Assembly: GCA_032718475.1 (NCBI GenBank)
Contig: JAUCBJ010006956.1
Location: forward strand, 1-64,000
DNA from: Nemertoderma westbladi
Taxonomy: Eukaryota; Xenacoelomorpha; Nemertodermatida; Nemertodermatidae
DNA length: 64,000 bases
Direction: 5' to 3'
The notes beneath the pieces were generated by a model that worked only from the letters and a program-made list of their open reading frames with translations, had not been told where the DNA came from and searched no databases. Shown here piece by piece: positions 43,301 through 54,782 of the stretch (the stretch's first letter is position 1; every line of letters begins with the position of its first letter). The position numbers were made by a program, and so were the translations under genes.

Positions 43301-43812
43301 CTGCGCGCTGAGCCGGATATCTCGCTCCTAGCGCTGGAGTGCTGATTTCTAACGGACCCCGTTCTCTTTCGATGTACTGCTGTCCTGATGCTGGAGGATC
43401 GTACTGATTCCGCGTCTGTTCTTTCAGCCCTCTTGTAATACTGTTCCTCATAGCCTCTCACAAGGCTGAGGGTCCTCCGGTGTTGTTTGCGGAACCCATC
43501 TAGATGTACAACGTGTTCTTCCAACTTGGGGTAGTTTTCCAGATCGGTGGGGGGAACGAGCTCTTGGTACGCCTGTATCATTCTTTCGTACCGCTGTAGG
43601 ATATTTCGGATACTTTGAAGCTGAGTTTGTACCTCATTGAGGGGGGTTTTGACTCCCTTGAGTTGTTTCTCCATCCGTTGATACGCTCGGGTTACTCCGC
43701 CTTTAAGAGCCCCTAACCGACGGGTCATGTTCTTGACGTTTGGTACCTCGTCGTCTTCCGAGTCTGTGTGGTGATCCATCTCGTCGGTATCGGATACGTT
43801 ATTTGTTGTCAT
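37300..43812 (-). CDS. BEL-2 Gag-Pol polyprotein
   Basis: 2170-aa polyprotein. The N-terminus is a long charged coiled coil with about 11-residue repeats of the form EAERQAEQRKQ (about residues 200-300). The Gag core follows (MEIRTFEGDPVDYLRFKKRF, about 480). Knuckles are CLFCGEKHKVEFC and CFRCLGTGHYVREC (about 740-785). The protease has LAFLDNGSDGTIID (about 887). The RT has DIKAMFHQVRTLP and catalytic YVDD (about 1332). RNase H has TFSDASNTGIG. The integrase has the HH-CC zinc site (CHEDNHHAGQNW, CFTCRRY), VDCFGPF (about 1915), MYSDNGTNF and RSGVWEKLIDLVKRSM. All catalytic motifs look present. The ORF stops early, in the integrase tail, because of the frame shift at about 37320. The N-terminal coil is much longer than in BEL-1. 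Confidence 0.95.
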   Translation of the reverse strand: MTTNNVSDTDEMDHHTDSEDDEVPNVKNMTRRLGALKGGVTRAYQRMEKQLKGVKTPLNEVQTQLQSIRNILQRYERMIQAYQELVPPTDLENYPKLEEHVVHLDGFRKQHRRTLSLVRGYEEQYYKRAERTDAESVRSSSIRTAVHRKRTGSVRNQHSSARSEISGSARSSQGAPPLRDQLRERKALALKARMEDEYIQLQAEQDVLAAETQKREAEQAAERQAEQREQEAEQHRREAERQAEQRKQEAERQAEQHRREDERQAEQRKQEAEQRGREAEREIEQRKWEAEMRKQHAEAQAILIHKKNADIAKLAEYEAALIERDIQLYEDWERDIDQEYEPIPVPELEKSFTPTAAKPPKPEIPPTKQSTLSAQAPVFHPPPATLKNEEPYFPSNTTTASVPKYEPEKDSERDATPRSNNPFTSTPQTRSRVIIKTPPIIDPSSMGVSANNYNPPSHSSSDDVSIIRALENRLAMPKMEIRTFEGDPVDYLRFKKRFFAQIGSTDIADAQKLVYLSQYLGDKPRRIIACFEGGSHEAYYDAWKTLDKRYGNTGTIINKTLERLIQDAGSLGDPQNIQEFSDSMKDAYYTLKPLNKEDQVNNILNLRQIAKKFPGWLQSKWAYKCVDLRRRHPDRDPSFLEMSAFLDDISEAMNDSMFSKQSLAKLDGIESNSRSKITPPKPRFRPPPVSTMAITMAEDSNDEDYEEPTSAEEWACYLASWAPEREGTTNSLLCLFCGEKHKVEFCRKFQFAELVPRFEAIMKHRGCFRCLGTGHYVRECDQRSCCAVCNDQRHHTLLHIPANFDFTTLPFRIEARRRGETNHIFKGTRTTQRRETNPFKISTDTPQITNISATINLINRRYMVFAKVIPVRIQGVGKSLTTLAFLDNGSDGTIIDRDFLEQLGLEYEPCKRPIQTITDNREVESGEVQLQMEGVMKGYETAKLTIKNALVHTDLRVRFRQSAEYAPLIQLDRDDVDLRCPQLDVNRITLLIGLDTPELHIPTGDIARSINQDDGFYAERTIMGWTLCGIKEETTDTYTYLPKCQIKENVTSVGYCSASDLDEDLFLETEKTQREMTKYFNLETQEFAEKDENPSEEDQYCMDVLDQATFKDGHWCSPMLWKDPNKPMANNASMALRRLKGILRRLNDQPEIKEKYNTVIQGYLDDGLAEMVPRNELQGGERTYYLPTHYVVEARKGGKIRVVNDAAAMYQGESLNSQLYTGPNIYSTLIGVLIRFRENRVAFTCDIKAMFHQVRTLPRDSDCLRILWTDKTLTQQEISQLTIKDVDVMRMVVRIFGAKDSPVACSDMLKRTATMCENEFPPTVIETIQRCFYVDDGCAAADNVDEAYRLAMGMVECLKKGGFPLVKFRSHDKTLMEKFPEDIRLENNKMYSEDVEHRVLGIEWDIESDEFIFKYKPLPKPMTKRGCLSLKSAIFDPLNFISPVTLAGMNLIKEMWIEGLGWDEELPPYLSVKWRKWTEQLEHLHLMRIPRPFFLDKLPTDIFQLHTFSDASNTGIGVVTFLRRLSNDGNSDTSFLFSKAKTVSGEFVATIPRLELQAAVWAVRQNRMVMRNLRIPIESQHFWVDSSIVLYYLHSPSRRHTTFVANRATEIKQCTGREQWHHVNGKENPADLSSRGATPKQLGKSKLWLTGPEFLRQPQLTWSTRFDPELDSGKYSEDDIEIRKIHRSNAVEIYSCLTEPAKDSGRHYNVATITQLAASLHRLIERTSSMRRLVHHVITLRNFLRWKNNKPIVQRNIQELIIAEKCIVRYVQKESFPDEWEQLSAGKTLKPDSPVYQLRPMMGEDGLIRLNTRMANAPVEYEVKYPALLPGTSTLAKLLILQCHEDNHHAGQNWIIANIRQRYWITHIQPLIRKVLKRCFTCRRYLAPPITQKMANLPATRLQADSPPFYVTGVDCFGPFTVIERRSNIKCWGAIFTCLRSRAIYLDIVVNLTQHAFINALRRFVANNGTCRHMYSDNGTNFVGGERELREAIEGWFTDNTASQVWKEHQIQWHFQTPLAPHRSGVWEKLIDLVKRSMRVALGDTRVTHDTLRTTFCEITATLNNRPIVPIRDDPTDLEPLTPNHLLGRPKTHVLPETMFPDPNEITKHTNWKKAQALAAHWWRIWAHEYLITLRTRRKWNNTYRNVAIGDMVLVKEDLKDAFTGLWRGS

Positions 43813-44000
43813 TGTAACGCCTCGTCGATGGCTAGATACGCGATGTCGTAAAACAGTTCCCCGTAGGTATTGTACTCAGCTTGGACCACCCGAACAGTAA
43901 TCCTGAATCGTCCGACGTTCGTTCCTTGTACTTCAACTTCGACGTGCCAGATTCCTGGCTCAACTTGAATTATATCAATGGGTGTGATCGATACTTCCAT
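43809..44000 (-). CDS. Small BEL-2 leader ORF overlapping the Gag-Pol start
   Basis: 63 codons starting MEVSITPIDIIQVEPGIW. Its TGA overlaps the Gag-Pol ATG as ATGA (43809-43812), an arrangement that often couples termination with re-initiation. No family is recognised. A real product or merely a translated leader are both possible. Confidence 0.5.
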   Translation of the reverse strand: MEVSITPIDIIQVEPGIWHVEVEVQGTNVGRFRITVRVVQAEYNTYGELFYDIAYLAIDEALQ

Positions 44001-44201
44001 TCCCTGTTAACAACTCTCCAAATATGTGATCTGCCGACTACGAGTTGGTTAGATCGAGTTTGTTGATTAATTAAACCACGACTTTGTCTCAACTCAAATA
44101 CCAGAGTTTCCTCGTAGTGGGTGCTGGCAAGCACATAGAGAGTTTTGAAGAGTATTGAAGGATTCTCAACTTCCACCAGTTGAAGTTGACCGTAATTATT
44201 C

Positions 44202-44228
44202 TTAATTTTGACACCCTGTCAAAATTAA
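44202..44228 (-). other. Stem-loop just inside the BEL-2 5' LTR
   Basis: Perfect 12-bp stem TTAATTTTGACA, loop CCC, then TGTCAAAATTAA. It lies about 24 nt inside the LTR boundary and is flanked by two copies of TTATTCTTAATTTT-like sequence. The position suits an RNA packaging, dimerisation or priming signal; none is proven. No standard TGG primer site is seen at the LTR edge. Confidence 0.6.
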
Positions 44229-44251
44229 CCGCATTAATTATTCTTAATTTT

Positions 44252-45806
44252 GTTGCCGTTATCCCAACACCAGGGGGGAAAAACGCCGATGCTGGAGACG
44301 TGACTTTACAGACCACTGAGCCCCGGCCAGTCACCGGATATTGATTTTGGAGAAGGAATGATTTCTGAGATGCAGGGTTGCGGTTGAGAAAAAGCTGCAT
44401 TAGTTGGATATACTCTTTAATGTAACTGAACTCTGTTGAACCTTGTTGAACCCTGATTAAGAATAATTTTGGGCTTCCCCAAATCAATATACACCAAATA
44501 TTCACAATAATTATACACGATAATATAAATCCCTACAGTATATTATTTAATTACCCACTGTTCGCTCAGATTTTAGCCTACCTAATGTTCCCCAGATTTT
44601 CCCTCGGTCCTAGTCTTAGTGCCGTAGTGTCGGTCGACCCTGTCGCGTGTCCGTTCCACCCCTCACGAACCCCGAAGGGAACGATCATCGAGAACCAGCA
44701 CGGCTTGGCTAAGGGTCGGTCCAGTCGGTAGACTCTGTCGCGTATCCGTACCACCCCTCTCGAACCCCGAAGGGTTCGGTCATCGAGAACCAGTACGGCT
44801 TGGCTAGGAGTCTGTCGTGTCGGTGGACCCGTTCGCGTGTCCGTTCCACCCCTCACGAACCCCGAAGGGTTCGATCATCGAGAACCAGAACGGCTTGGCT
44901 AGGGGTCCGTCGTTTCATCACAGAAACCCAACCACCTAGGCTTTCCGAGTCCCTTTCAGGCTCGTAGTCGCTTCGGCAGCCGAGAAACTGCTCCGAACAG
45001 TCGGTAGGCCAGTAGAGTCTAGTCGAGTCTAGTCCTTTGTCTTTCGACCCCATCGCGTGTCCGTTCCACCCCTCACGAACCCCGAAGGGATCGATCATCG
45101 AGAACCAGTACGGCTTGGCTAAGGGGTCTGTCGTCGGTTCCCGTCGCAAATCCCAGTACAAGCAGTCAGCGTTCCGAGTTCTTTTCAGTCTCGTAGTAGC
45201 TGCCGTTGACCAGAGACCGCTAAGGGCAGTTCTCGTCAAACCCATCCTGTGGCCAGCCCTTTCGCATGTCCGTCCCACCCCTCGCGAACCCCGAAGGGAT
45301 CGGTCATCGAGAACCAGTACGGCTTAGCTCAGGGGGCAGTCGTTAGTTGGCCACCCGTTCGCGTGTCCGCTCCACCCCTCACGAACCCCGAAGGGAACGA
45401 TCATCGAGAACCAGAACGGCTGACACAAGCAGTCAGCGGTCCGAGTTCTCTTCAGTCTCGTAATGGCTGCTGTTGGCCAGGGACCGCTAAGGGCAGTCCT
45501 TGTCCTTTAGGCCTGGCGCATTACCAAATCCACCCCTACAGGCAGCAGGAAGTTGGCCAGGGCCTAATAGTACTCAGGCTAACCTGAATACTGCTTGCAT
45601 TTTCCACCCCCCCCTGGCCCTTATAACTATGAAATTATTCCCGTACCCTGTAAGTTGCCCCAAAGTTCGGCCATAAATCGCCCCCAGTTTATTGAATGTG
45701 CCCAAAACCCATGGTCCCGCACCCAGTAGTAATATCGGAATAATCAATTTTAATAAAATACAAAAATATTCAACTCGCGTTATGGAAAGTTGAAATACCG
45801 CGAACA
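44252..45806 (-). repeat. BEL-2 5' LTR
   Basis: 1555 bp, nearly identical to the 3' LTR. It lacks about 37 bp of one repeat module (near 45420), lacks 6 bp near 44630, and has a shorter C run. The same shared motif lies at 44943-44966, 45170-45195 and 45438-45462. Confidence 0.95.
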
Positions 45807-46878
45807 AGTATCATCTTGGAAAACAAGTATTATGCAAATTTTGTACAAGGGTAAAGGTTCGCGATCTGATCCCGATTGCTATAGAGGTATAGCTCTACTC
45901 TGCAATGCATTTAAAATACTAAGTAGTCTGGTAGAGAAACGTCTAAGCCATAACAATTTGGCTACATGCCCGGTTTATCTACAGCAACCCACAGCGCAAT
46001 GTATTAATCGTATATATAGCAACCTAACGTTGCCTAGACAACCACTATACGCGGTTTATATAGATTTCCGGAAAGCGTTCGATAGCGTTCCACGCTACTC
46101 CTGATAATCGAAGCGATTTTAAGTACAAATTACATACAAATCTATGACGGTTTAAACAAGTCTGAAATAATACAGCAAGTACGTGGTGTCCTCCAGGGGG
46201 ACAGTCTGAGCATCTAACTACATCGCAGACATAATCATTTTGTTATTCGTACAGTTTGTACTAGATTCGCAGTACACTGCTTCCATTTCCGGATATGTTG
46301 CACCAAAAGATTTCACCAACCCCCACACAGCTGTATCTGTAACCTATGCGTCGAGGCCGCACCACTTTACCATCTTATCTTCTTTTCAAAAAATAGCAAA
46401 AGGTTATCAAACTGGGCTTCATCTTGATCCAAATATGTATTTTTTAAATAATTTTACTATTTATTCATAAAATGCGCTGTGCTATTATTGTAATGTTGTG
46501 TTTAAATTTTATTGGTTTGTACTGTAGTAAATGCCAACAACAGACTTAATAAATAAAATAAATAAAAAATAAAAATAAATAAATATAAATATAAATTGTA
46601 CTGTGCATAGTACCTTTACATCTTTATCATCGGTATTGTCACGCTCTTGGTAAAGTTGTACATGTACATAGTGTAATCACGTTTTATATTGGTTTTAGGT
46701 TAGCGTAGAGTAATATTGTATTTGTAACCAAGTAACATAAAGGACCCCCTTGGAAATAAGCTGCAAAGCTTTAGGGGTAATCCTATATGTTATGTTGGAC
46801 AATACCTTTATACCGGTACATTGTTTGGTGTATTTGTTATTGTTTTTACGTAATGTATAAATAAATCTATCTATCTAA
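45807..46878 (+). pseudogene. LINE 3' part, continuation after BEL-2
   Basis: Continues the RT from 31496 in frame: LYKGKGSRSDPDCYRGIALL, AFKILSSLVEKRL and YIDFRKAFDSVPR (up to about 46102). Further decayed RT (VLQGDSLS-like) follows near 46190. A noncoding tail at 46741-46878 ends in ATAAATAAATCTATCTATC, a typical LINE 3' terminus. Confidence 0.85.
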
Positions 46879-47510
46879 CAAGCTATAAATTGCGTCATTA
46901 TGACCACTACAAATGTGGCTAGTGGCAAAACGTCCTATCGTGACCTTACCTATGATCGCGATTGTAGTGGGATAACTTTGGTGACCTTGAGCACTGGGTA
47001 GACTTCAACCAAATTTTAAAAAATTTCCACCATTTGGCAAATTTTTTGGGCCAGCCTACATCGCATACCAAGCTAGTCTTGAACCCACGCCACCTGGCCA
47101 GCTCAGAATTAAAAATGCTCTTGTTTAGCTTTGTTCCACTGCGCTGTTTAAAGTACGTAAACATTTTTACAGTTACTAATAGAGAAAAGTATTTCTACCC
47201 ACAACCCCATCTGGCAAAGAAAGAATTGGATTTTCTTTCGACACGAAGGGGCTTGTAGTTTTGATGCGGACATACAATAATGGCTGGAGTGGTGGCGGGA
47301 TGTATGGTTCCTCTGTCGTTTTAAAATTTTATGAATATTAAGTAATTCTTAATAAATGTTGTTATTTTATTTGTTTTTATTATTCAAACCATTTTATAAT
47401 TAACTTTGAAAACACAAAGTACACGCACATTCATAGTAATACAATAATTATAAATAACAATAATAATTGTTCAGCCAGTAAAGTAAAATCCTGATAACCA
47501 ACGATTGAAC
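46879..47510. other. Intergenic and SRP54 3' flank
   Basis: No gene is supported. On the minus strand AATAAAAACAAATAAAATAA near 47367-47388 offers polyadenylation signals about 125-145 bp past the SRP54 stop. Confidence 0.5.
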
Positions 47511-49911
<2,401 letters not shown>

Positions 49912-50757
49912 ATTGATGGAAAGGAGCAGGTTAAGGCCGAGTTTTCTAACCAAAACAATAAACAGTCACTTTACCAAATCAGGGAAAGGAGCAGGTTACA
50001 GAGACGGGATTTTCTAACCAAAACAATAAACGATCACTTAACTAATTGAGGGAAAGGAGCAGGTTACAGAGGCGGGATTTTCTAACCAAAACAATAAACG
50101 ATCACTTAACTTATTGAGGGAAAGGAGCAGGTTACAGAGGCGGGATTTTCTAACCAAAACGATAAACGATCATTTAACTAATTGAGGGAAAGGGACAGGT
50201 TACAGAGGCGGAATTTTCTAACCAAAACAATAAACGATCACTTAACTTATTGAGGGAAGGGAGCAGGTTACAGAGACGGGATTTTCTAACCAAAACAATA
50301 AACGATCACTTAACTAATTGAGGGAAAGGAGCAGGTTACAGAGGCGGGATTTTCTAACCAAAACAATAAACGATCACTTAACTTATTGAGGGAAAGGAGC
50401 AGGTTACAGAGGCGGGATTTTCTAACCAAAACAATAAACGATCACTTAACTAATTGAGGGAAATGAGCAGGTTACAGAGGCGGGATTTTCTAACCAAAAC
50501 AATAAACGATCATTTAACTAATTGAGGGAAAGGGGCAGGTTGCAGAGGCGGGCCTTTCTAACCAAAACAATAAACGGTCACTTTACCAATTCAGGGAAAG
50601 GAGCAGGTTACAGAGGCGGGATTTTCTAACCAAAACAATAAACGATCATTTAACTAATTGAGGGAAAGGGGCAGGTTACAGAGGCGGGATTTTCTAACCA
50701 AAACAATAAACGATCATTTAACTAATTGAGGGAAAGGAGCAGGTTACAGAGACGATA
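49912..50757. repeat. Tandem array, about 69 bp x 13
   Basis: Units read GGGAAAGGAGCAGGTTACAG, AGGCGGGATTTTCTAACC, AAAACAATAAACGATCACTT and AACTAATTGA, with few substitutions. The same module occurs alone or doubled at about 2660, 5591, 6310, 12239, 58238 and 60855-60975, so the array has expanded from a dispersed element. Confidence 0.95.
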
Positions 50758-51152
50758 AAACTAATACAGTAATAGGCCTAAATTATGTGAAAGGTATATC
50801 CACATTTTAAAAATCCTGCAATCCAGTTTGGCCTATCAATTATTTAAAATTTATTAGCACAACCGGTAGGCCTACCATTACCGTATTTAAATGGTAGGCT
50901 ACACAGTAGGCCAATAGCAGTACCGGTGCCGGTACCGGTACTAAAATACAGAAATACCTGCTTTATACCTTCATCTGTACATACAATACAGCAAAATAGT
51001 GCTATATATACTAATACCGGTACTGATAGCCTGAGAGAACAGCAGTAGAGAAACGAAAAAAAAGGACAAAAAAAGGATTTAAACGGACAATAACAATTAT
51101 TGCGGGCGAAAAGTTAGGGACAGAAAGGTCATGGCGGCCCGGGTGCACTTTT

Positions 51153-51183
<31 letters not shown>

Positions 51184-51600
51184 ACCCCACCCCACCCCCT
51201 GTTGTATCTGTGTTATGCATTGCTTATTTTATCAAATTACTGTATTTTAGTATATTAATATACAGTAATTATTGATTTACACCTGTGTAATTAATACATT
51301 GGAACTTTAATGGATATTATTAAATGGTGCGTCCCTGGCCTAACGGCCGAATAAAATTTACTTTGCTTAATTTATAAAATAAACCTACAACTCTACATAA
51401 ATTGAAGCGCCACCACGCGGCGGCTCATAATCATTTTTCCAAAAATTCGTATGGTAGTTATATTATTTCCTCACGGTTGCACTATTGTAAAAAAACGGCA
51501 TGTTAATTGACTATACATCACGATCACCGTGTCCATCGCAGCACTGACGTGTCGCCATTACCGTAGTAGTCGAAGGTGTCATGTTGGGAAGTGGGTTTGA
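50758..51600. other. Noncoding spacer with a 25-bp poly-C run
   Basis: No gene is seen. The C run is at 51159-51183, followed by CCCCACCCC units. TACCGGTACC palindromes cluster at 50920-50940. Confidence 0.5.
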
Positions 51601-52975
51601 TACGCCTAGAGTGTGGTACCTTGTTGGGAATTGGGTTTGGTACTCCTCGAGTGTGGCACCCTGCTGAGAAGTGTGTAACCCGGCTGAGAAGTGTGGAACT
51701 TTGATGGTGTGTGGCACAATTTTGAGAAATGGGTGTATGACTCATAGAGTGTGGTACCTTGTTGGGAAGTGGGATTGGTACTCCTAGAGTGTGGCACCTT
51801 GTTGGTAAGTGAGTGTGGGTCTCCGAGGTGGTACCTTGTTGGGAAGTGGGTTTGGTACTCCTAGAGTGTGGCACCCTGCTGAGAAGTGTGTAACCCGGCT
51901 GAGAAGTGTGGAACTTTGATGGTAAGTGTGGCACAATTTTGAGAAATGGGTGTATGACTCATAGAGTGTGGTACCTTGTTGGGAAGTGGGTTTGGTACTC
52001 CTAGAGTGTGGCACCTTGTTGGTAAGTGAGTGTGGGTCTCCGAGGTGGTACCTTGTTGGGAAGTGGGTTTGGTACTCCTAGAGTGTGGCGCCCTGCTGAG
52101 AAGTGTGTAACCCGGCTGAGAAGTGTGGAACTTTGATGGTAAGTGTGGCACAATTTTGAGAAATGGGTGTGTGACTCATAGAGTGTGGTACCTTGTTGGG
52201 AAGTGTGTTTGGTAATCCTAGAGTGTGGTACCTTGTTGGTAAGTGGGTGTGGGATTCCTAGAGTGTGGTACCTTCTTGGTAAGTGGGTTTGGTAATCCTA
52301 GAGTGTGGCACCCTGCTGAGAAGTGTATAACCCGGCTGAGAAGTGTGGAACTTTGATGGTAAGTGTGGCACAATTTTGAGAAATGGGTGTATGACTCATA
52401 GAGTGTGGTACCTTGTTGGGAAGTGTGTTTGGTAATCCTAGAGTGTGGTACCTTGTTGGTAAGTGGGTGTGGGATTCCTAGAGTGTGGTACCTTCTTGGT
52501 AATTGGGTTTGGTAATCCTAGAGTGTGGCACCCTGCTGAGAAGTGTGTAACCCGGCTGAGAAGTGTGGAACTTTGATGGTAAGTGTGGCGCAATTTTGAG
52601 AAATGGGTGTGGGACTCATGGAGTTTGGCACCTTGTTGGGAAGTGGGTTTGGTACTCCTAGAGTGTGGCACCTTGTTGGTAAGTGTGTGTGTGGGACTCC
52701 TAGAGTATGGCACCTTGTGAAGAAGTGGGTGTGGGACTCCTCTAGAGTGTGGCACCTTGTTGGAAAGTGTATGTGGGACTCCCAGAGTGTGGCTTCTTGT
52801 TGGGAAGTGCGTGTGGGACTCTTCGAGTGTGGCTGAGAAATTGGTGTGGGACTCCAAGAATGTGGCACCTTGTTGAGAAATGGGTGTGGAACTCCAAGAG
52901 TGTGGCACCTTGGTGGGAAGTGGGTGTTGGACTCCTAGAGTGTGGCACCTTGTTAGTATAGATATGTGGCACATT
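51590..52975. repeat. 40-bp minisatellite with a 215-220 bp higher-order repeat
   Basis: Basic units resemble GAGTGTGGCACCTTGTTGGG, AAGTGGGTTTGGTACTCCTA. A larger block marked by GTGGAACTTTGATGGT repeats at 51696, 51911, 52128, 52348 and 52568. Many frames stay open on both strands, so the ORFs here are spurious. Confidence 0.95.
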
Positions 52976-53100
52976 GATAGAAAGGGTGGTGCAAATAACA
53001 TTGAGTTAGAAATACTGTAAGATGTAGAATGACTATTCAAACTTTATTTATTATTAAGCAAAAATACATAAATTAATAAATAACATTATTATAACAATTG

Positions 53101-54782
53101 TTATCTCCCGATGTTAAGTTTTTCTCTTTCTTTTTTCAGCCGATTGCGTCTCTGCTCCAGTATAGACTCAACTTCTGGTGTAATCGCCATTTTGAATTTC
53201 AGTTCTCCAGACATCCCTAGGCCCTGATTGGTCCTCACTCTGTTTATCTTAGGGAGACTAGACGGCATGATTTTATGACTTCCACTTATAAAAAGAAGTC
53301 TGTCCACAAATTCAACGTGATCGCCTGCAAACGAAACGAAATTACTCAGCTGTGGTTGCAATTATAATTACTGGTGAAAGTATGCAGGCCTGCTGTGTAA
53401 AGATACCGTTATTTCTTGTTTATCTTTCCCCAGTCTTACCTTCGTATTTTAGAATGCCCTCAGTTAGTTCCCTGACCCCATCAAGAATTTCTGAGTCATT
53501 GATTCTATTTAGTAGCGGAGTAAACCTATAAGAAATGATATCTATACATTACTAAACGTCGGAGACAGTTAGAAATACAATTTTGGCTTGTCTTGTTTTT
53601 TTGAATATTTGGCGCAATTTTCCATGTTATTAAGGAGTTTATTATTTTAAAATAATCGTTTTAACGATCAAAAATAAATGAACCGAACTAAAAAGGTAGC
53701 AAAAATGTTAAAAAATATGAGTAAAAATGACACAGAAAGACGTGAAAATTGAGGTTGAGAAGGAGGCAAGGGCAAGAGAAAATAGTCTTTTAGATCCAAT
53801 TGACTCATTAAATAAAAATATAAATGTTTAGATACAATAAAATCAACCTCTGTTTCATCATGGCCAGCCATTTCAGTTTATCCATATGTATTGTTACTGT
53901 CTCAAGTTCCCATTCTACATCCGCCCCGGCTATCTGCAGTTGTTTCATAATATCTATGAAGGGCTTGTCTTCATTAACAAACCGTTCCACTGCGGTGGAA
54001 AAGAACGGAAGAGTGTTCAACTTTCCAGATCTAAATGTGTTAAAGTTTGAATTTATATAATTTGAGTATAATAATTAAGAAAGGTATCACTAAGATGTAC
54101 TCATACTTGCTAACAAATTGTCCTGCTTATGGTGAACAATATCTTGTATAACAACAACTTGTAGATCATTAACACTTATAAATAACAAAGACTATGATGG
54201 CTATTACTTTGTCTTAGTCAGTATCTCCCTCGACTATTACCTGTATATGATTAATATCTTCCCATTGGTCTCCAAACTCGCCATCATATTATTTAAAGTT
54301 CGCTGGGGGTCGTCCAGCTGTTCTATGCCATCTTTCACAATTATTCTGTCGTAGTTTTTATGGTTAGGATTTCCCGCATTTTCAACCATTTCTTGGAAGT
54401 ATCCATCTGCCCCGACCCAAGGAATCTCAATGGGAATCAATGCCTCTCTCGGTGTCTCCTCGATGTGAACGACTACCGGACTCACCTCGACTATGGGATG
54501 AATCAAATCAAACTGTTTCTCTAGAATTGGCGCGTAACTTCCTTTTCTATTCCCGATGTACGCGATCTTATCGTCAATCATGAACTCAACATGTCGGAAT
54601 ATTAGATCGCATATCGTTTTATCGTACTCCTCTCCGAAGGTCAGCTCCTCCGGTTCGTATACCGGAATATTGTATTCGTGACGATATGCCTCGGATATCA
54701 CGGAATACGGTGGTGGTTTACTCATTCGGCGATATCTTCCCCATACTGGCTCGTTCAAACTGCTCCTTTCAGATACCGCCAT
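53101..54782 (-). CDS. Methyltransferase-like protein, four coding exons
   Basis: Spliced minus-strand gene with exons 54782-54241, 54030-53848, 53525-53440 and 53324-53101. All junctions are GT-AG and phases match, giving about 344 aa. The first half resembles a class I SAM-dependent methyltransferase fold. KIAYIGNRKGSYAPILEKQF (72-91) sits where the glycine-rich SAM-binding motif I belongs but is degenerate. YDRIIVKDGIEQLDDPQRTL (144-163) and ETNGKILIIYR match the usual post-IV region (D...EH..D....L / L..GG.lli). The C-terminus is a charged helix (EQRRNRLKKEREKLNIGR). I do not recognise the specific family or substrate; loss of catalytic activity is possible. Confidence 0.8.

Larger units (their letters stand above)
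31497..45806 (-). mobile_element. Large BEL/Pao LTR retrotransposon with extra 3' ORF (BEL-2)
   Basis: 14.3-kb element on the minus strand. The LTRs are 44252-45806 (5') and 31497-33102 (3'), with TG...CA ends, and the target duplication AGTAT is at 31492-31496 and 45807-45811. In sense order: 5' LTR, a hairpin region, a 63-aa ORF, Gag-Pol (2170 aa), a frameshifted integrase tail, a tandem-repeat spacer, an 866-aa ORF, the purine tract GGGGGGGAC, 3' LTR. The LTRs are nearly identical except for repeat-number indels, which points to a fairly young insertion. Confidence 0.95.

Noticed and set aside
49912-50757. CRISPR-like array
   Set aside because: The 69-bp units are contiguous with no unique spacers, and the genome is eukaryotic.
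51511-53040. Minus-strand ORFs up to 200 codons in the 40-bp minisatellite
   Set aside because: Repeat-driven open frames with cyclic low-complexity peptides.
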